64,000 nucleotides of DNA from the NCBI GenBank assembly GCA_003168375.1, contig PMSI01000001.1, forward strand, positions 1,178,001 through 1,242,000, read 5' to 3'. Shown one piece after another: positions 16,687 to 25,285 of the stretch. The notes beneath the pieces were generated by a model, which did not search any database, was not told the origin of the DNA, and saw nothing but the letters and a program-made list of their open reading frames with translations. The position numbers and the translations under genes were made by a program. The stretch's first letter is position 1. Each line of letters opens with the position of its first letter. Source of the stretch: Vulcanimicrobiota bacterium (GTDB lineage: Bacteria; Vulcanimicrobiota; Vulcanimicrobiia; Vulcanimicrobiales; Vulcanimicrobiaceae).

Positions 16687-18048
16687 CTACGCCAGGGCCG
16701 CGACCTTTCCGCCCGCGCGGGCGACGGCTTGGCGGATCATCTCTTCCTGGAGCGCCGGGACGGCCCAGCGGGCCTGGGCTTCGGGCTCCAGCGTGTCGAT
16801 CGGGTCGAAGTACAGAAACGACTGGCCGGGTTTGACGCTCGGCGCGCTGTAGACCGCGATCCCGTTCAGGCGGTCGTAGTAGTCGTACGAATGAACGTCG
16901 CGCTTCCCGCCCCCGCCCGGGGCGTCGCAGATGAACAGCGGCGTGTTGAAGCCGGCGGTCGCGCCGCGCACGTGCTTCTCGAGGTCGATCGAGGTCTGGA
17001 TCGTCGTCCGCAAGTCCTCGACGCCCTTCACCAGGTCGTGCATGTAGACGTAGTACGGGTGTACGTTGATCCACGACAGGCGCTTCGTCAGCATCGTCAT
17101 CCGGTACGGGTCGTCGTTGACGCCCCGGATCAGCACGCTTTGGTTGCGCACCACGACGCCGCGCTGAAACAAGACGTCCATCGCCTGGCGGGTGATCTCG
17201 GTGATCTCGCTGGGCGTGTTGAAGTGCGTGTGCAGGACGACGTCCTTGCCCATCGTGCGGCCCTTCTCGACGACGCCGGTCAGCGCGTCGACCCAGGCAT
17301 GGTCGGTGAGGATCTTCATCGGCATCACGGCCGGGCCTTTGGTCGCGAAGCGCATGCGGCGCACGTGGGGAATCTCGAGCAGCGACTCGCCGATCAGCGT
17401 GATGTTCTTCGGCGCGAGCTGGTAGACGTCGCCGCCGGAGATCACGATGTCCTCGATCTCCGGCCGCGAGGCGATGTACGCGAACGCGTGCTTCCACAGC
17501 TCGGGCGTCTTCGCGAGCGCGGCTTTGTCGACGCTCTCGGTGTCGGGGCCGATCGCGTACGAGCGCGTGCAGAAGCGGCAGTAGACCGGGCACGTCTGCA
17601 GCGGGAGGAAGAGCGCCTTGTCGACGTAGCGGTGAGTGAGGCCCTGCACCGGCGCGTCGTCCTGCTCGTGCAGCGAGTCGAGCGTCAGGCGCGGGTGATC
17701 CGGGAGCAGCTTCGAGGCGAGCGGGATGAATTGGCGGCGGATCGGGTCTTCGTAGGGCTGCGTCCAGTCGATCGTCGCGATCGCGTACGGCGAGACGCGC
17801 ACCGCCATCGGCGCGCGGCGAAAGCCTTCCTTCGCGTCCTCGATGAACGTCGGGTCGACCGCGCTGCCGATCGCTTCGAACAGCTCTTCGGGCGTCTTCA
17901 CCGAGTTGCGCCCCTGCCAGATGTGGTCGAGGAACGTCTTCTCGTCGACCTCCGCGTACGCGGGGACCGCGCGCCAGAACTCGCCGCCGCGCAGGTTGCG
18001 GTGTTCGAGGAGGGCCGGATCGACCGGCGGCTTGACCTGGTGGTGCAC
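16687..18048 (-). CDS. kamA: Lysine 2,3-aminomutase
   Basis: 453 residues. Radical-SAM enzyme that converts L-lysine to L-beta-lysine with PLP and a [4Fe-4S] cluster. The cluster motif CxxxCxxC is at about residues 153-160 (CPVYCRFC); the downstream ISGGD and HTHFNTPSEIT segments fit KamA, and the length fits the family (about 416-470). GTG at 18048 overlaps the kdd stop in a TAGTG junction, and the frame upstream of it lacks conservation. The last 25 codons are duplicated 3.8 kb downstream at 12859, so the 3' end of this gene was the target of the ietAS island and the terminal codons may have been supplied by it. EpmB (lysylation of EF-P) is the main alternative, but that family is shorter and the kdd neighbour favours KamA. 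Confidence 0.92.
   Translation of the reverse strand: MHHQVKPPVDPALLEHRNLRGGEFWRAVPAYAEVDEKTFLDHIWQGRNSVKTPEELFEAIGSAVDPTFIEDAKEGFRRAPMAVRVSPYAIATIDWTQPYEDPIRRQFIPLASKLLPDHPRLTLDSLHEQDDAPVQGLTHRYVDKALFLPLQTCPVYCRFCTRSYAIGPDTESVDKAALAKTPELWKHAFAYIASRPEIEDIVISGGDVYQLAPKNITLIGESLLEIPHVRRMRFATKGPAVMPMKILTDHAWVDALTGVVEKGRTMGKDVVLHTHFNTPSEITEITRQAMDVLFQRGVVVRNQSVLIRGVNDDPYRMTMLTKRLSWINVHPYYVYMHDLVKGVEDLRTTIQTSIDLEKHVRGATAGFNTPLFICDAPGGGGKRDVHSYDYYDRLNGIAVYSAPSVKPGQSFLYFDPIDTLEPEAQARWAVPALQEEMIRQAVARAGGKVAALA
16688..16763 (-). repeat. Proximal copy of the kamA 3' end (right boundary of the island)
   Basis: Lies inside intact kamA and matches 12859-12935. Sixty bases from the stop codon inward are identical. 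With the distal copy it brackets the ietAS island as a direct repeat. Confidence 0.85.
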
Positions 18049-19154
18049 TACGGTAGCGTCTCCCGAGCGTCGCGCGCACCGTAGCGCGCGACGAAGTAAT
18101 CCCGTAACGCCGGATGGTCGCGCAGCGTTTGCAGCGCGATATCGGCGTGCCCCTTCGCGTACCCGTTTCCGACGATCATGGTGACGTCTTTGCCGACGCC
18201 CTCCGCGCCGAGTGCGGCGGCCGTGAACGAGGTCGCCATCGAGAAGAAGTAGACGGTGCCGCCGTCCTTGCAGCACAAGATCGACGCGAGCTCGGTCCCG
18301 GCGACGTTGACGCAGTTGACGACCACGTCAGCGAGCCGCGGCAGCGCCGCGGGGAACGCGGCGACGATCGCGAGCGCGTCGCGCGCGTCAGCGACGATCA
18401 GGTGATCGACGTACCCGTGGTCCTGCAGCAGCTTCGCGCCCGCCGTCTCCGCATTTGGCACGATCCCGACGACGACGCCGGCGGGACCCACGCGCTCGCG
18501 GGCCTGCGCGCACGCGAGGATCCCGGACTTTCCGTCGGCGCCGATCACGCACACCGTCTGGCCGCGGCCGGCGAGCCGCCGCACCTGCGCGGGCGCGCCG
18601 GCGACGTCGAGCACCGCCAGCGCGACGTCGACCGGAAGATCGTCCGGCAGCCGCGCGTAGATCCCGGTCTCGAACAAGATCGCCGTGCCGCGCACGCCGA
18701 CCTGACCGGTGACGAGGTCGACGCGTTCGATCGCATCGAGGCACAGCGGTGTGAGCGTCAGCGAGACCAGCGATGCGATGCGGTCGCCGACCGCGACGTC
18801 CTCGCGCGCGGCGAGCGCGGGGCCGATCTCGAGGACGCGCCCGACGAACATTCCGCCGCTGCCGGTCACCGGATTGTGCTGCTTGCCGCGCTCGCATACC
18901 GTGGCCAGGATCTGCGCGGCGATCGCCGCGCAGTCGGCGCCGCACGCGTCGCTGATCTGCCGGAAGGATGCGGAGTCGACGTTCAGCGTCTCGACCGCGC
19001 ACAGGATCTCGTTGGCGTACGCGCGCGGGGTGTTGTCGAGCTTCCAGGCCGCTTGCGGAAGCGCGCCCTTCGGCTCGACGACGCGGTGCGAGCCGAGCCG
19101 GCAGCCGGTGCCGGGCGGGACGGCGAGATGCGCGTCGTCGAGGGTGTGCGTCAC
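18048..19154 (-). CDS. kdd: L-erythro-3,5-diaminohexanoate dehydrogenase
   Basis: 368 residues. Oxidatively deaminates 3,5-diaminohexanoate to 5-amino-3-oxohexanoate in lysine fermentation. An MDR/alcohol-dehydrogenase-like fold: N-terminal GSHRV...PKGALPQ, conserved ILCAVETLNVDSASF segment, a NAD-binding site VIGADGKSG near residue 198 and the closing GKDVTMIVGNGYAKGHAD pattern, which I associate with Kdd. The family is usually about 345 residues, so this one is slightly long. It overlaps the upstream regulator gene by 4 bp and kamA by 1 bp, forming a tight lrp-kdd-kamA operon. The linking enzyme, beta-lysine 5,6-aminomutase (KamDE), is not in the window. Confidence 0.88.
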   Translation of the reverse strand: MTHTLDDAHLAVPPGTGCRLGSHRVVEPKGALPQAAWKLDNTPRAYANEILCAVETLNVDSASFRQISDACGADCAAIAAQILATVCERGKQHNPVTGSGGMFVGRVLEIGPALAAREDVAVGDRIASLVSLTLTPLCLDAIERVDLVTGQVGVRGTAILFETGIYARLPDDLPVDVALAVLDVAGAPAQVRRLAGRGQTVCVIGADGKSGILACAQARERVGPAGVVVGIVPNAETAGAKLLQDHGYVDHLIVADARDALAIVAAFPAALPRLADVVVNCVNVAGTELASILCCKDGGTVYFFSMATSFTAAALGAEGVGKDVTMIVGNGYAKGHADIALQTLRDHPALRDYFVARYGARDARETLP

Positions 19155-19669
19155 AGCAGCGCCTCGACCGGGAGCCCACCGCGCTCGAACGGGGTCGAGA
19201 GCACGATCGTCGTGCGCGTGCGTGCGACGCCGGGGACGCGTTTGAGCTTGGTGAGGAATTCGTCGAGGTGCGAGGTCGAGCGCGTGACGACTTTCAACAC
19301 GTACGTCTCGTCACCGGCGACGCTGTGGATCTCGATGATCTCGGGGAACGCCTGCACCGCCTGCGTGAACGCATCGTAGTCGAGGTCGGGCGCGCAGTAC
19401 GCGCCGACGAACGCGGTCAGCTCGTACCCGACGCGGCGCGCGTCGAGTTGCGCGGAGTAGCGCCGCACGAAGCCGCGTGACTCGAGCCGCTTCACGCGAT
19501 CGTGGACGGCCGGCGGCTTGAGGTTCACCAGGGCGCCGAGCTCGGCGTAGGTCGAGCGGGCGTTGCGCTGAAGGGCGGCCAGCAAGCGCAGGTCGACCCG
19601 GTCGAGTTCCGGATGTCCGATCCCGGTCTTGCCGTTCCTGACCTCCATCGATTCGGGCTTTGCGATCAT
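19151..19669 (-). CDS. Lrp/AsnC family transcriptional regulator
   Basis: 172 residues from ATG at 19669, or 165 from the ATG at residue 8. N-terminal AsnC-type helix-turn-helix (LDRVDLRLLAALQRNAR, then LGALVNLKPPAVHDRVKRLE) and C-terminal RAM/ligand-binding domain with GDETYVLKVV near residue 130. First gene of the lysine-degradation operon, overlapping kdd by 4 bp, so it is very likely a local, lysine-responsive regulator of kdd-kamA and of itself. Its promoter region lies within or just upstream of the divergent transporter-receptor gene leader (19670-19772). Confidence 0.9.
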   Translation of the reverse strand: MIAKPESMEVRNGKTGIGHPELDRVDLRLLAALQRNARSTYAELGALVNLKPPAVHDRVKRLESRGFVRRYSAQLDARRVGYELTAFVGAYCAPDLDYDAFTQAVQAFPEIIEIHSVAGDETYVLKVVTRSTSHLDEFLTKLKRVPGVARTRTTIVLSTPFERGGLPVEALL

Positions 19670-19772
19670 CGACCAAGGATTTCTTCGGCCGGACGTGAGT
19701 CACCTCGAACGGACGCCGCCCCGCGGGCGGCACGCGAGGCCGAGGCCGCCCGGCAGCGGAACGGGTCGCGCG

Positions 19773-21407
19773 ATGCGCTTCGCCGGATCGCTCGCTTGTC
19801 TCGCTGTGGTGGTCACGCTGGCGATCGCGCTCGCGTCCTGCACGCGCGAGGGGGCTCCGCAGGGCGTTGACGGGGGGTCTGCGACGACGGTCCGGTTCGC
19901 GCTCGCTACCGATCCCGAGTCGCTCGACCCGCTCTTCGCCCACGTCGACGCGAACAGCGTCGAGCAGCAAGTCGCGCGCCTGGTGTTCGAGCCGTTCATC
20001 GACATCGACGAGCGCGGCGCGCCGGTCCCGGTGCTCCTCGACCGCGTCCCGACGACCGAGAACGGCGGCGTTTCGCGCGACGGCCGCGTCATCACGTATC
20101 ACTTGCGCGCCGGGGTGCGTTGGCAAGACGGTGTCCCGGTCACCGCGCACGACGTCGTGTGGACGCTGCACGCGATCGCCGACGACCGCAACCCGGTGCG
20201 CTCGCGCGCCGGCTACGACCGGGTCGCGAAGGCCGAAGCGCTCGATCAGCGCAGCGTGCGGGTGACCCTCAAGGAGCCGTGGGCCCCGGCCGTCGCGACG
20301 CTGTTCAGTTACGGCACCGCGCCGCAATACGTGTTGCCCGCGCACCTGCTCGAGAAGGAGCCGAACCTCGAGCGGAGCGCGTTCTCGTCGCACCCGGTCG
20401 GGAACGGCCCGTTCCGGCTCGTCTCGTGGGCGCGCGGTGACCATCTCGTCTACGAGGCGAGCCCGTCGTACTGGCGCGGAACGCCGAAGGTCGAGCGGAT
20501 CGACGTGCGGATCGTGCCGGATCCCGGCACGAACTTCACGCTGCTGCGCAGCGGGGGTGTCGACTGGAACCTGCTCTCGCCGGCGCAGCGCGCGTCGCTT
20601 GGCACGCCTCAGGATCTCGGTTTCCGAACCGTCCCGCTCGCGCTCGTCGCGGGGATCGCGCTCAATACGACGCATCCGCCGCTCGACGACGCGCGCGTGC
20701 GCCGTGCGATCGCGGCGTCGATCGACCGCGCCGGCATCTCGAAGAAGATCACGTTCGGGCGTTATCCCGTCGTCGACACCGCGCAGGCGCTCGGCTCGTG
20801 GGCGCGCGATTCGGCGGTGCACGAGCCGGCCTACGACCCAGCGGCGGCGGACCGGCTGCTCGACGCCGCGGGCTGGCGCCGCGGCGCCGGCGGCGTCCGC
20901 ATGAAAGACGGCAACCCGCTCTCGCTGACGTACGTGCAGTTCCCCGAATCCGGCACCGGCGTACGCGTCGCGACCGTGGTGCAGAGCGAACTCGCCGCGC
21001 GCGGCTTCCGCGTCGCGATCAAGTCGCTCTCGAACGCGCAGCTGTTCTTGCCGAAATCGCAGGGCGGGGCGCTGGCGAACGGCGGGTTCGACATGGCGTA
21101 CGTGCCCTGGCCGATGGGCGCCGACCCCGACGACTCGTTCCTGCTCGCGTGCTCCGGCAACGCGAACTACATGCGCTGGTGCGACCCGCAGGTCGACGCG
21201 CTCGAACGCCGCGCGGTCGTCGCTCCGAACCGTGCCGAGCGCAAGCGGCTGTACGCGCAGATCGAACGCCGCGTCGCCGAAGCGGTCCCGGTGATCTACC
21301 TGTTCAACCCCTCGTACTCGTACGCGTATCGCACCGCGCTGCGCGGCTTCTCCCCGAACGGTTTCAACCCGACCTGGGACGCCTACCGCTGGAGTCTCGC
21401 CCGATGA
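19773..21407 (+). CDS. ABC transporter substrate-binding lipoprotein, peptide/opine (SBP_bac_5) family
   Basis: 544 residues from ATG at 19773. A lipoprotein signal with lipobox LASC at about residues 22-25 sits directly after it, whereas the longer frame from 19629 lacks one. Family 5 receptors bind oligopeptides, dipeptides, nickel or opines. Visible features: ATDPESLDPLF near the mature N-terminus, HDVVWTLHAI, ARVRRAIAASIDR (the SBP_bac_5 signature) near residue 310, and WPMGADPDD towards the end. No permease or ATPase genes are adjacent, so it is an orphan receptor. Divergent from the Lrp operon. Confidence 0.88.
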   Translation: MRFAGSLACLAVVVTLAIALASCTREGAPQGVDGGSATTVRFALATDPESLDPLFAHVDANSVEQQVARLVFEPFIDIDERGAPVPVLLDRVPTTENGGVSRDGRVITYHLRAGVRWQDGVPVTAHDVVWTLHAIADDRNPVRSRAGYDRVAKAEALDQRSVRVTLKEPWAPAVATLFSYGTAPQYVLPAHLLEKEPNLERSAFSSHPVGNGPFRLVSWARGDHLVYEASPSYWRGTPKVERIDVRIVPDPGTNFTLLRSGGVDWNLLSPAQRASLGTPQDLGFRTVPLALVAGIALNTTHPPLDDARVRRAIAASIDRAGISKKITFGRYPVVDTAQALGSWARDSAVHEPAYDPAAADRLLDAAGWRRGAGGVRMKDGNPLSLTYVQFPESGTGVRVATVVQSELAARGFRVAIKSLSNAQLFLPKSQGGALANGGFDMAYVPWPMGADPDDSFLLACSGNANYMRWCDPQVDALERRAVVAPNRAERKRLYAQIERRVAEAVPVIYLFNPSYSYAYRTALRGFSPNGFNPTWDAYRWSLAR

Positions 21408-21410
21408 GCG

Positions 21411-22427
21411 CTACGCGAGCTTTCCCGTCGTTTTCTCCAGCATTTCCCACCCCTTGGGGTCGTACTGTTCGCGGAACTGGCGATACAATCCCGAGGTGCG
21501 GATCACTTCACTGAACGGTTCGAGCGCAGGCCGGTTGAAGGTCACGCCATCCGTCGTGAGCTCCTTTTCGACACTGATCTCTTGACTTGCCATCGACTTT
21601 GTCGCGTCGGCGGCGGCAGCGTTGAATTCGCGGTCGACGATCTCTTGCAGGTTCTTCGGCAAGCGCCCAAACGCGTCGGCATTTGCGAGCAGGATATACG
21701 ACAGGCCGCTGTGATGCGTCAGCGAGCAGTACTTCACTTGTTCGTAGAACTTGAAGTTGCGCACGATCGGAAGCGGCACTTCGATCGCGTCGATGAGGTG
21801 CGTTTGCAGCGACGTGTAGACCTCCGCCAGCGAGATGACCGTCGGCGCGGCCTCGAACGCCTTGAACGTACCGACGTCGATCGGCCCGGGCGGGACGCGA
21901 ATCTTCAGTCCTTTGAGGTCCGCCGGCACGTTGATCGCCTTCGCGCGCGCCTGCACCTCGAAGAAGCCGCCGTAGAACGACGTCTCGAATTTACGCAATC
22001 CGATCTTCGCCGCTGCGGTGCCGATGTAGGCGCCGAGCGGGCCGTTCGCCGCAGCTTGGTACTGCTGCGGCCCCTTGAACGCGAACGGCATGCTCAGCAG
22101 CGCGGCCGACGGGATAACGGATCCCAGGATATTGTTGCCCATCTGCACCAGCTCGAGCGCGCCGGACCGAAGCTGCGCGAGCATTTGCGGGTCGCTCCCG
22201 AGCACGCTGCTGGGAAATACCTTGACCTCGAGCTGGCCGCCGGAAGCGTCTTGGATGCGCTTGACCGCCTCGGCCGTGAGGACGTTCATCGGGTGCGTCG
22301 GCGTCTGATCGTTCGCCAGCTTGTAGGTGAACTGCGCTGCCTCCCCGGGCCAGCGGAGGATGCCGACGGAAGCGAACGCTCCGGCGCCCGCGCCCATCGC
22401 GAGCAGCTGCTTGCGGGATAGTGTCAT
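21411..22427 (-). CDS. TRAP transporter solute-binding protein, DctP family
   Basis: 338 residues from ATG at 22427, preceded by AAGGAG 8 nt upstream. The N-terminus (SRKQLLAMGAGAGAFASVG) resembles a Tat-type signal without the full twin arginine. DctP features: NDQTPTHPMN, VKVFPSSVLGS, the LKGLKIRVP motif near residue 150 with the ligand-binding arginine, and TSLQTHLIDAIEVP near 190. These receptors capture C4-dicarboxylates, sialic acid or aromatic acids for a DctQM permease, which is absent here. It ends 3 bp from the convergent receptor gene. Ligand unknown. Confidence 0.88.
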   Translation of the reverse strand: MTLSRKQLLAMGAGAGAFASVGILRWPGEAAQFTYKLANDQTPTHPMNVLTAEAVKRIQDASGGQLEVKVFPSSVLGSDPQMLAQLRSGALELVQMGNNILGSVIPSAALLSMPFAFKGPQQYQAAANGPLGAYIGTAAAKIGLRKFETSFYGGFFEVQARAKAINVPADLKGLKIRVPPGPIDVGTFKAFEAAPTVISLAEVYTSLQTHLIDAIEVPLPIVRNFKFYEQVKYCSLTHHSGLSYILLANADAFGRLPKNLQEIVDREFNAAAADATKSMASQEISVEKELTTDGVTFNRPALEPFSEVIRTSGLYRQFREQYDPKGWEMLEKTTGKLA

Positions 22428-22527
22428 CGCGATGCTCCTTGCCGCGCGGGCGAGTCCGCTGGTCCGGTGAGTGTATACTCTTGTACGCGAATGGACCTGG
22501 TCCGACCGCGGCGCCGCCGCCGGCAGG

Positions 22528-22917
22528 CTAGCCGAGGTGGCAGATTTCGAGCTTGTTGCCGTCGGGATCGTCGAAGAAGCAGGCGTAGTAGTTCGGACCG
22601 TACGCCTCGTGCGGCTGCTCGATGTTCTTCGCCCCGATCGCCGGGAGGTAGACCGCGATCGCGTTGATCGTGCCGCGCGAGGGCGCATCGAACGCGATCC
22701 GCGTCCCGCTCGGCGTCATCGCCGGATCTTCGGAGATCCCGAACCACTCCTTCGCCTCCCAGTCGGGCGGCGCGTCCGGCGGCGGTAGCCGCCAGCTGGT
22801 GAAGGTCTCACCCTCGCTCTTCACCGCGCCGAGCAGGTTCAGAATCGCGTCGTAGAACTCCGCCGCTTTCGTGCGGTCGCGGACGCGCATGTCGACGTGC
22901 GAGATGATCAAAGGCAC
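22528..22917 (-). CDS. VOC/glyoxalase-fold protein
   Basis: 129 residues from GTG at 22917, overlapping the upstream phosphoesterase gene by 10 bp. Two beta-alpha-beta-beta-beta modules: SHVDMRVRD...AAEFYDAIL at the start, and ACFFDDPDGNKLEICH at the end, where FxDPDGN is the VOC metal/end signature (His9 and Glu near the C-terminus as likely metal ligands). Members include glyoxalase I, dioxygenases and fosfomycin/bleomycin resistance proteins; this one has an unusually long loop between the modules and no specific match. Confidence 0.8.
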   Translation of the reverse strand: MPLIISHVDMRVRDRTKAAEFYDAILNLLGAVKSEGETFTSWRLPPPDAPPDWEAKEWFGISEDPAMTPSGTRIAFDAPSRGTINAIAVYLPAIGAKNIEQPHEAYGPNYYACFFDDPDGNKLEICHLG

Positions 22918-24092
22918 GCGACGCTCCCTTTGGTGAGGACGCACGTGCGGCGCTCGATCCCGTCGGCGTCGCGCAGCGAGATCGCCCACCCGGCGGCGGT
23001 CTTCGTGTAGACCGCGAAGCCGTATTGCTTGGACCCGTATCGCGCCGGCGTCCCGAACGTGTAGACCGGCTTGCCGGCGTTCGTCTGCAGGCCGATGTAC
23101 TTCGCGGTCGTGCCGGCGTCGTCCAGATCGTCGCCGCTCTCGCCGTTCACGACGAGCGGCGGGAACCCGGTGAGGTTGATCGCCTCGAAGTCGTGGACGT
23201 GGCCGGCGAGCACCGCGTCGAACGGGGCGAAGTTCCAGTGCAGCTGGAGCCGGGCGCGCGTCTGGTTCGTGTTCGCGTACGGGGGCCGGTGGGTGACGAA
23301 CCAGGTGTCGCCGGTCGCGCCCGCAGCGAGCGCCTGCGCGCGCCGGAACGTCGCGGCGTAGAACGCGATCCGCGCCGCATCGGGGCTGCTGTCGCTCGGA
23401 TCGGCCGCCGAGTCTGCGACGACGATCCGCAAGCCGTCGAACGCGACGCCCCACGGCAGCGAGCCGTCGGTTCCGTTGGGGCGGCACGGCGTCACCGTGT
23501 CGGCGCCGTCGAGGTAGCGGAACCAGCCCGGCCCGCCGCGCTGGCAGTCTTCGTGGTTGCCGCGGATCAGCACCAGCGGTGCGCTCGCGAAGAGCGGTTT
23601 GCTGGGCGTGAACCAGTCGGCGTTCCACGACATGCTGGTGTCACCCCAGCGGTTCTTGCAGTACGTCCACGTCGCGAGGCAGTTGTTCTCGCGGTAGTAG
23701 TAGTCGCCGACGTGCACGAGCAGATCGGGATGCGCCGCCGCGATCGTCTGGGCGATCTTGGGGTACGGCCAGTCGGCGATGTCGCCGCAGTTCTGCTGCT
23801 CCTGGTCCTTCATGCGGCAGCCGGTATCGCCGAAGACGACGACCGTGCGCGGCGCGCGCGGCGGCGAGGGCAACCGGGTTCCGTCGACCGAGATGTTCGT
23901 CGCGTCGGCCGGCAGCGGCGCGTCGCACACGACCTCGTCGAAGTTCCCGGCCGGGCCGGCGCGCCGGCTCATCGCAACGGAGCCGCCCTCGTAGGTCACC
24001 GACGGGCAGGTCTGCGGGACGAGCGCCCGCGCGTGCGGCTTGCCGTCCGCGGCGTATTGCACCCAGGCGGAGAGAACGGCGGCGACGATCAT
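22908..24092 (-). CDS. Calcineurin-like metallophosphoesterase, secreted
   Basis: 394 residues from ATG at 24092, which has GGGAGA upstream and opens a short hydrophobic segment (IVAAVLSAWV). The metallophosphoesterase motifs occur in order: GDTG, GDYYYREN, GNHED, THRPPY and GHVHDFE, supplying the two-metal site. Several cysteines suggest an extracytoplasmic location, and the pattern resembles purple-acid-phosphatase-like enzymes rather than cAMP phosphodiesterases. It is a tandem paralogue of the gene just upstream (24106-25233), 13 bp away, with nearly the same N-terminus (AAVLSAW.QYAADG.PHARA). Confidence 0.88.
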   Translation of the reverse strand: MIVAAVLSAWVQYAADGKPHARALVPQTCPSVTYEGGSVAMSRRAGPAGNFDEVVCDAPLPADATNISVDGTRLPSPPRAPRTVVVFGDTGCRMKDQEQQNCGDIADWPYPKIAQTIAAAHPDLLVHVGDYYYRENNCLATWTYCKNRWGDTSMSWNADWFTPSKPLFASAPLVLIRGNHEDCQRGGPGWFRYLDGADTVTPCRPNGTDGSLPWGVAFDGLRIVVADSAADPSDSSPDAARIAFYAATFRRAQALAAGATGDTWFVTHRPPYANTNQTRARLQLHWNFAPFDAVLAGHVHDFEAINLTGFPPLVVNGESGDDLDDAGTTAKYIGLQTNAGKPVYTFGTPARYGSKQYGFAVYTKTAAGWAISLRDADGIERRTCVLTKGSVACL

Positions 24093-24105
24093 GGAGGTCT
24101 CCCGA

Positions 24106-25233
24106 TCAGCAGTGAACGGAGCGGTTCGCCAAGGTGCAGCGGGCCCGCTCGGAACCGTCCGCATCGCGCAGCGAGATCGCCCAACCCGCGCTGGTGCGCG
24201 TGTAGACCCCGAACCCGAAGCGCGCCGACCCGAACACGTCGCCCTGGACGTGCAGATCGCCGACCGCGAGCCCGAGGAGTCCCGCGTAGTTCGGATCGAG
24301 CTTCGCTCCGCCCTCGCCGTTGATCAGCAGCGGCGGGAGCGACGCGACGTTCATCGCCGCGAAGAAGTGGATGTGCCCGGCGAGGACCGCGTCGAACGGC
24401 TCGAGCGCGCCGCCCATCGCGCTGCGTTCGTCGTCGTTGGTGTAGGGAGGACGATGGGTCACAAACCAGCTTGGGCCCTTCGCGAGCTCGCGGACCGTGG
24501 CGAACTGCTTGCGGTAGACGGGCGCGCGCGCCGGATCGACCTTGCGGTCCTCGGCGACCGCCGAGTCGAACGCGACGATCCGCAGACCGCCGAGGTCGAC
24601 CGCGTACGGTTCGGTCGCCTCGCTGCACGCCGTTGTCGCGCGCGGGTCGAGGTAGCGGAACCAGCCGACGCCGTTGCGGTCGCACTCCTCGTGGTTCCCG
24701 CGTAACAGCAGCAGCGGCGCGCTTGCGAAGACCGGCGCGGCCGGGGTGAGGAAGTCCGCGTACCACGCCGGCGCGTCGTCGCCGTGCGGGCTGCCGGCGC
24801 AGTCCCCGAGCGGCGGGCACTGATGCTCCCGGTAGAGGTAGTCGCCGACATGAATCACCAGGTTCGGATGCACCGCCGCGATCGAACGGGTGATCCGCGG
24901 GAACGGCCACGCCGATGGGTCGTCGCACGACTGCGCGGTGAACGTGCTGATCCGGCATCCCGTGTCCCCGAGCACGACGATCGTGCGCGGGTTGCGCGCC
25001 GGCGCGGGCAGCGGGCGATCTCCGATGCGAATGCGCTTCGCGCTCGCCGCGAGCGCTGCGTCGCAGACGACGTCGTCGAACTGCGCGGATTTGCCGGCCC
25101 GCTCGGTCATGGGCACGGTGCGGCCGTCGACCGTCAGCGGCGGACAGGCGGAATCGCTCACCACCGCGCGGGCGTGCGGTTCGCCGTCGGCGGCGTACTG
25201 CAGCCATGCGGAGAGGACCGCGGCGAGAAGCAT
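24106..25233 (-). CDS. Calcineurin-like metallophosphoesterase, tandem paralogue
   Basis: 375 residues from ATG at 25233, following a short hydrophobic start (LLAAVLSAWLQ). Same motif order as its neighbour: GDTGCR, GDYLYREH, GNHEEC, THRPPYTND and GHIHFF. The tandem arrangement with 13 bp spacing and colinear similarity along the full length shows gene duplication followed by divergence (I judge about half the residues identical in the motif regions). Probable role: hydrolysis of phosphomonoesters or phosphodiesters outside the cytoplasm; the substrate is not evident. Confidence 0.88.
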   Translation of the reverse strand: MLLAAVLSAWLQYAADGEPHARAVVSDSACPPLTVDGRTVPMTERAGKSAQFDDVVCDAALAASAKRIRIGDRPLPAPARNPRTIVVLGDTGCRISTFTAQSCDDPSAWPFPRITRSIAAVHPNLVIHVGDYLYREHQCPPLGDCAGSPHGDDAPAWYADFLTPAAPVFASAPLLLLRGNHEECDRNGVGWFRYLDPRATTACSEATEPYAVDLGGLRIVAFDSAVAEDRKVDPARAPVYRKQFATVRELAKGPSWFVTHRPPYTNDDERSAMGGALEPFDAVLAGHIHFFAAMNVASLPPLLINGEGGAKLDPNYAGLLGLAVGDLHVQGDVFGSARFGFGVYTRTSAGWAISLRDADGSERARCTLANRSVHC

Positions 25234-25285
25234 GGCCCAGGCTTTGCCGGATTCGCCCCTGTCCCTATGCGGCCGGCGGCCCCTG

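Larger units (their letters stand above)
12936..16687. mobile_element. Horizontally acquired island carrying an IetAS-like defence/stability module
   Basis: About 3.75 kb lying between two copies of the kamA 3' end. It is visibly AT-richer than its surroundings (line 14281-14340 counts 26/60 G+C against about 72% in a sampled core line). Contents: a spacer at the left, the subtilase and AAA genes, and 158 bp of non-coding DNA at 16529-16686 that must hold the promoter. No integrase or transposase is present, so the element is either cargo mobilised in trans or a decayed remnant. The direct repeats resemble attL/attR of an element integrating at a gene 3' end and restoring it. Confidence 0.7.

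Noticed and set aside
12936-16687. An integrase, transposase or tRNA att site for the island
   Set aside because: No such gene or tRNA is visible in or beside it; the repeats are the kamA 3' end only.
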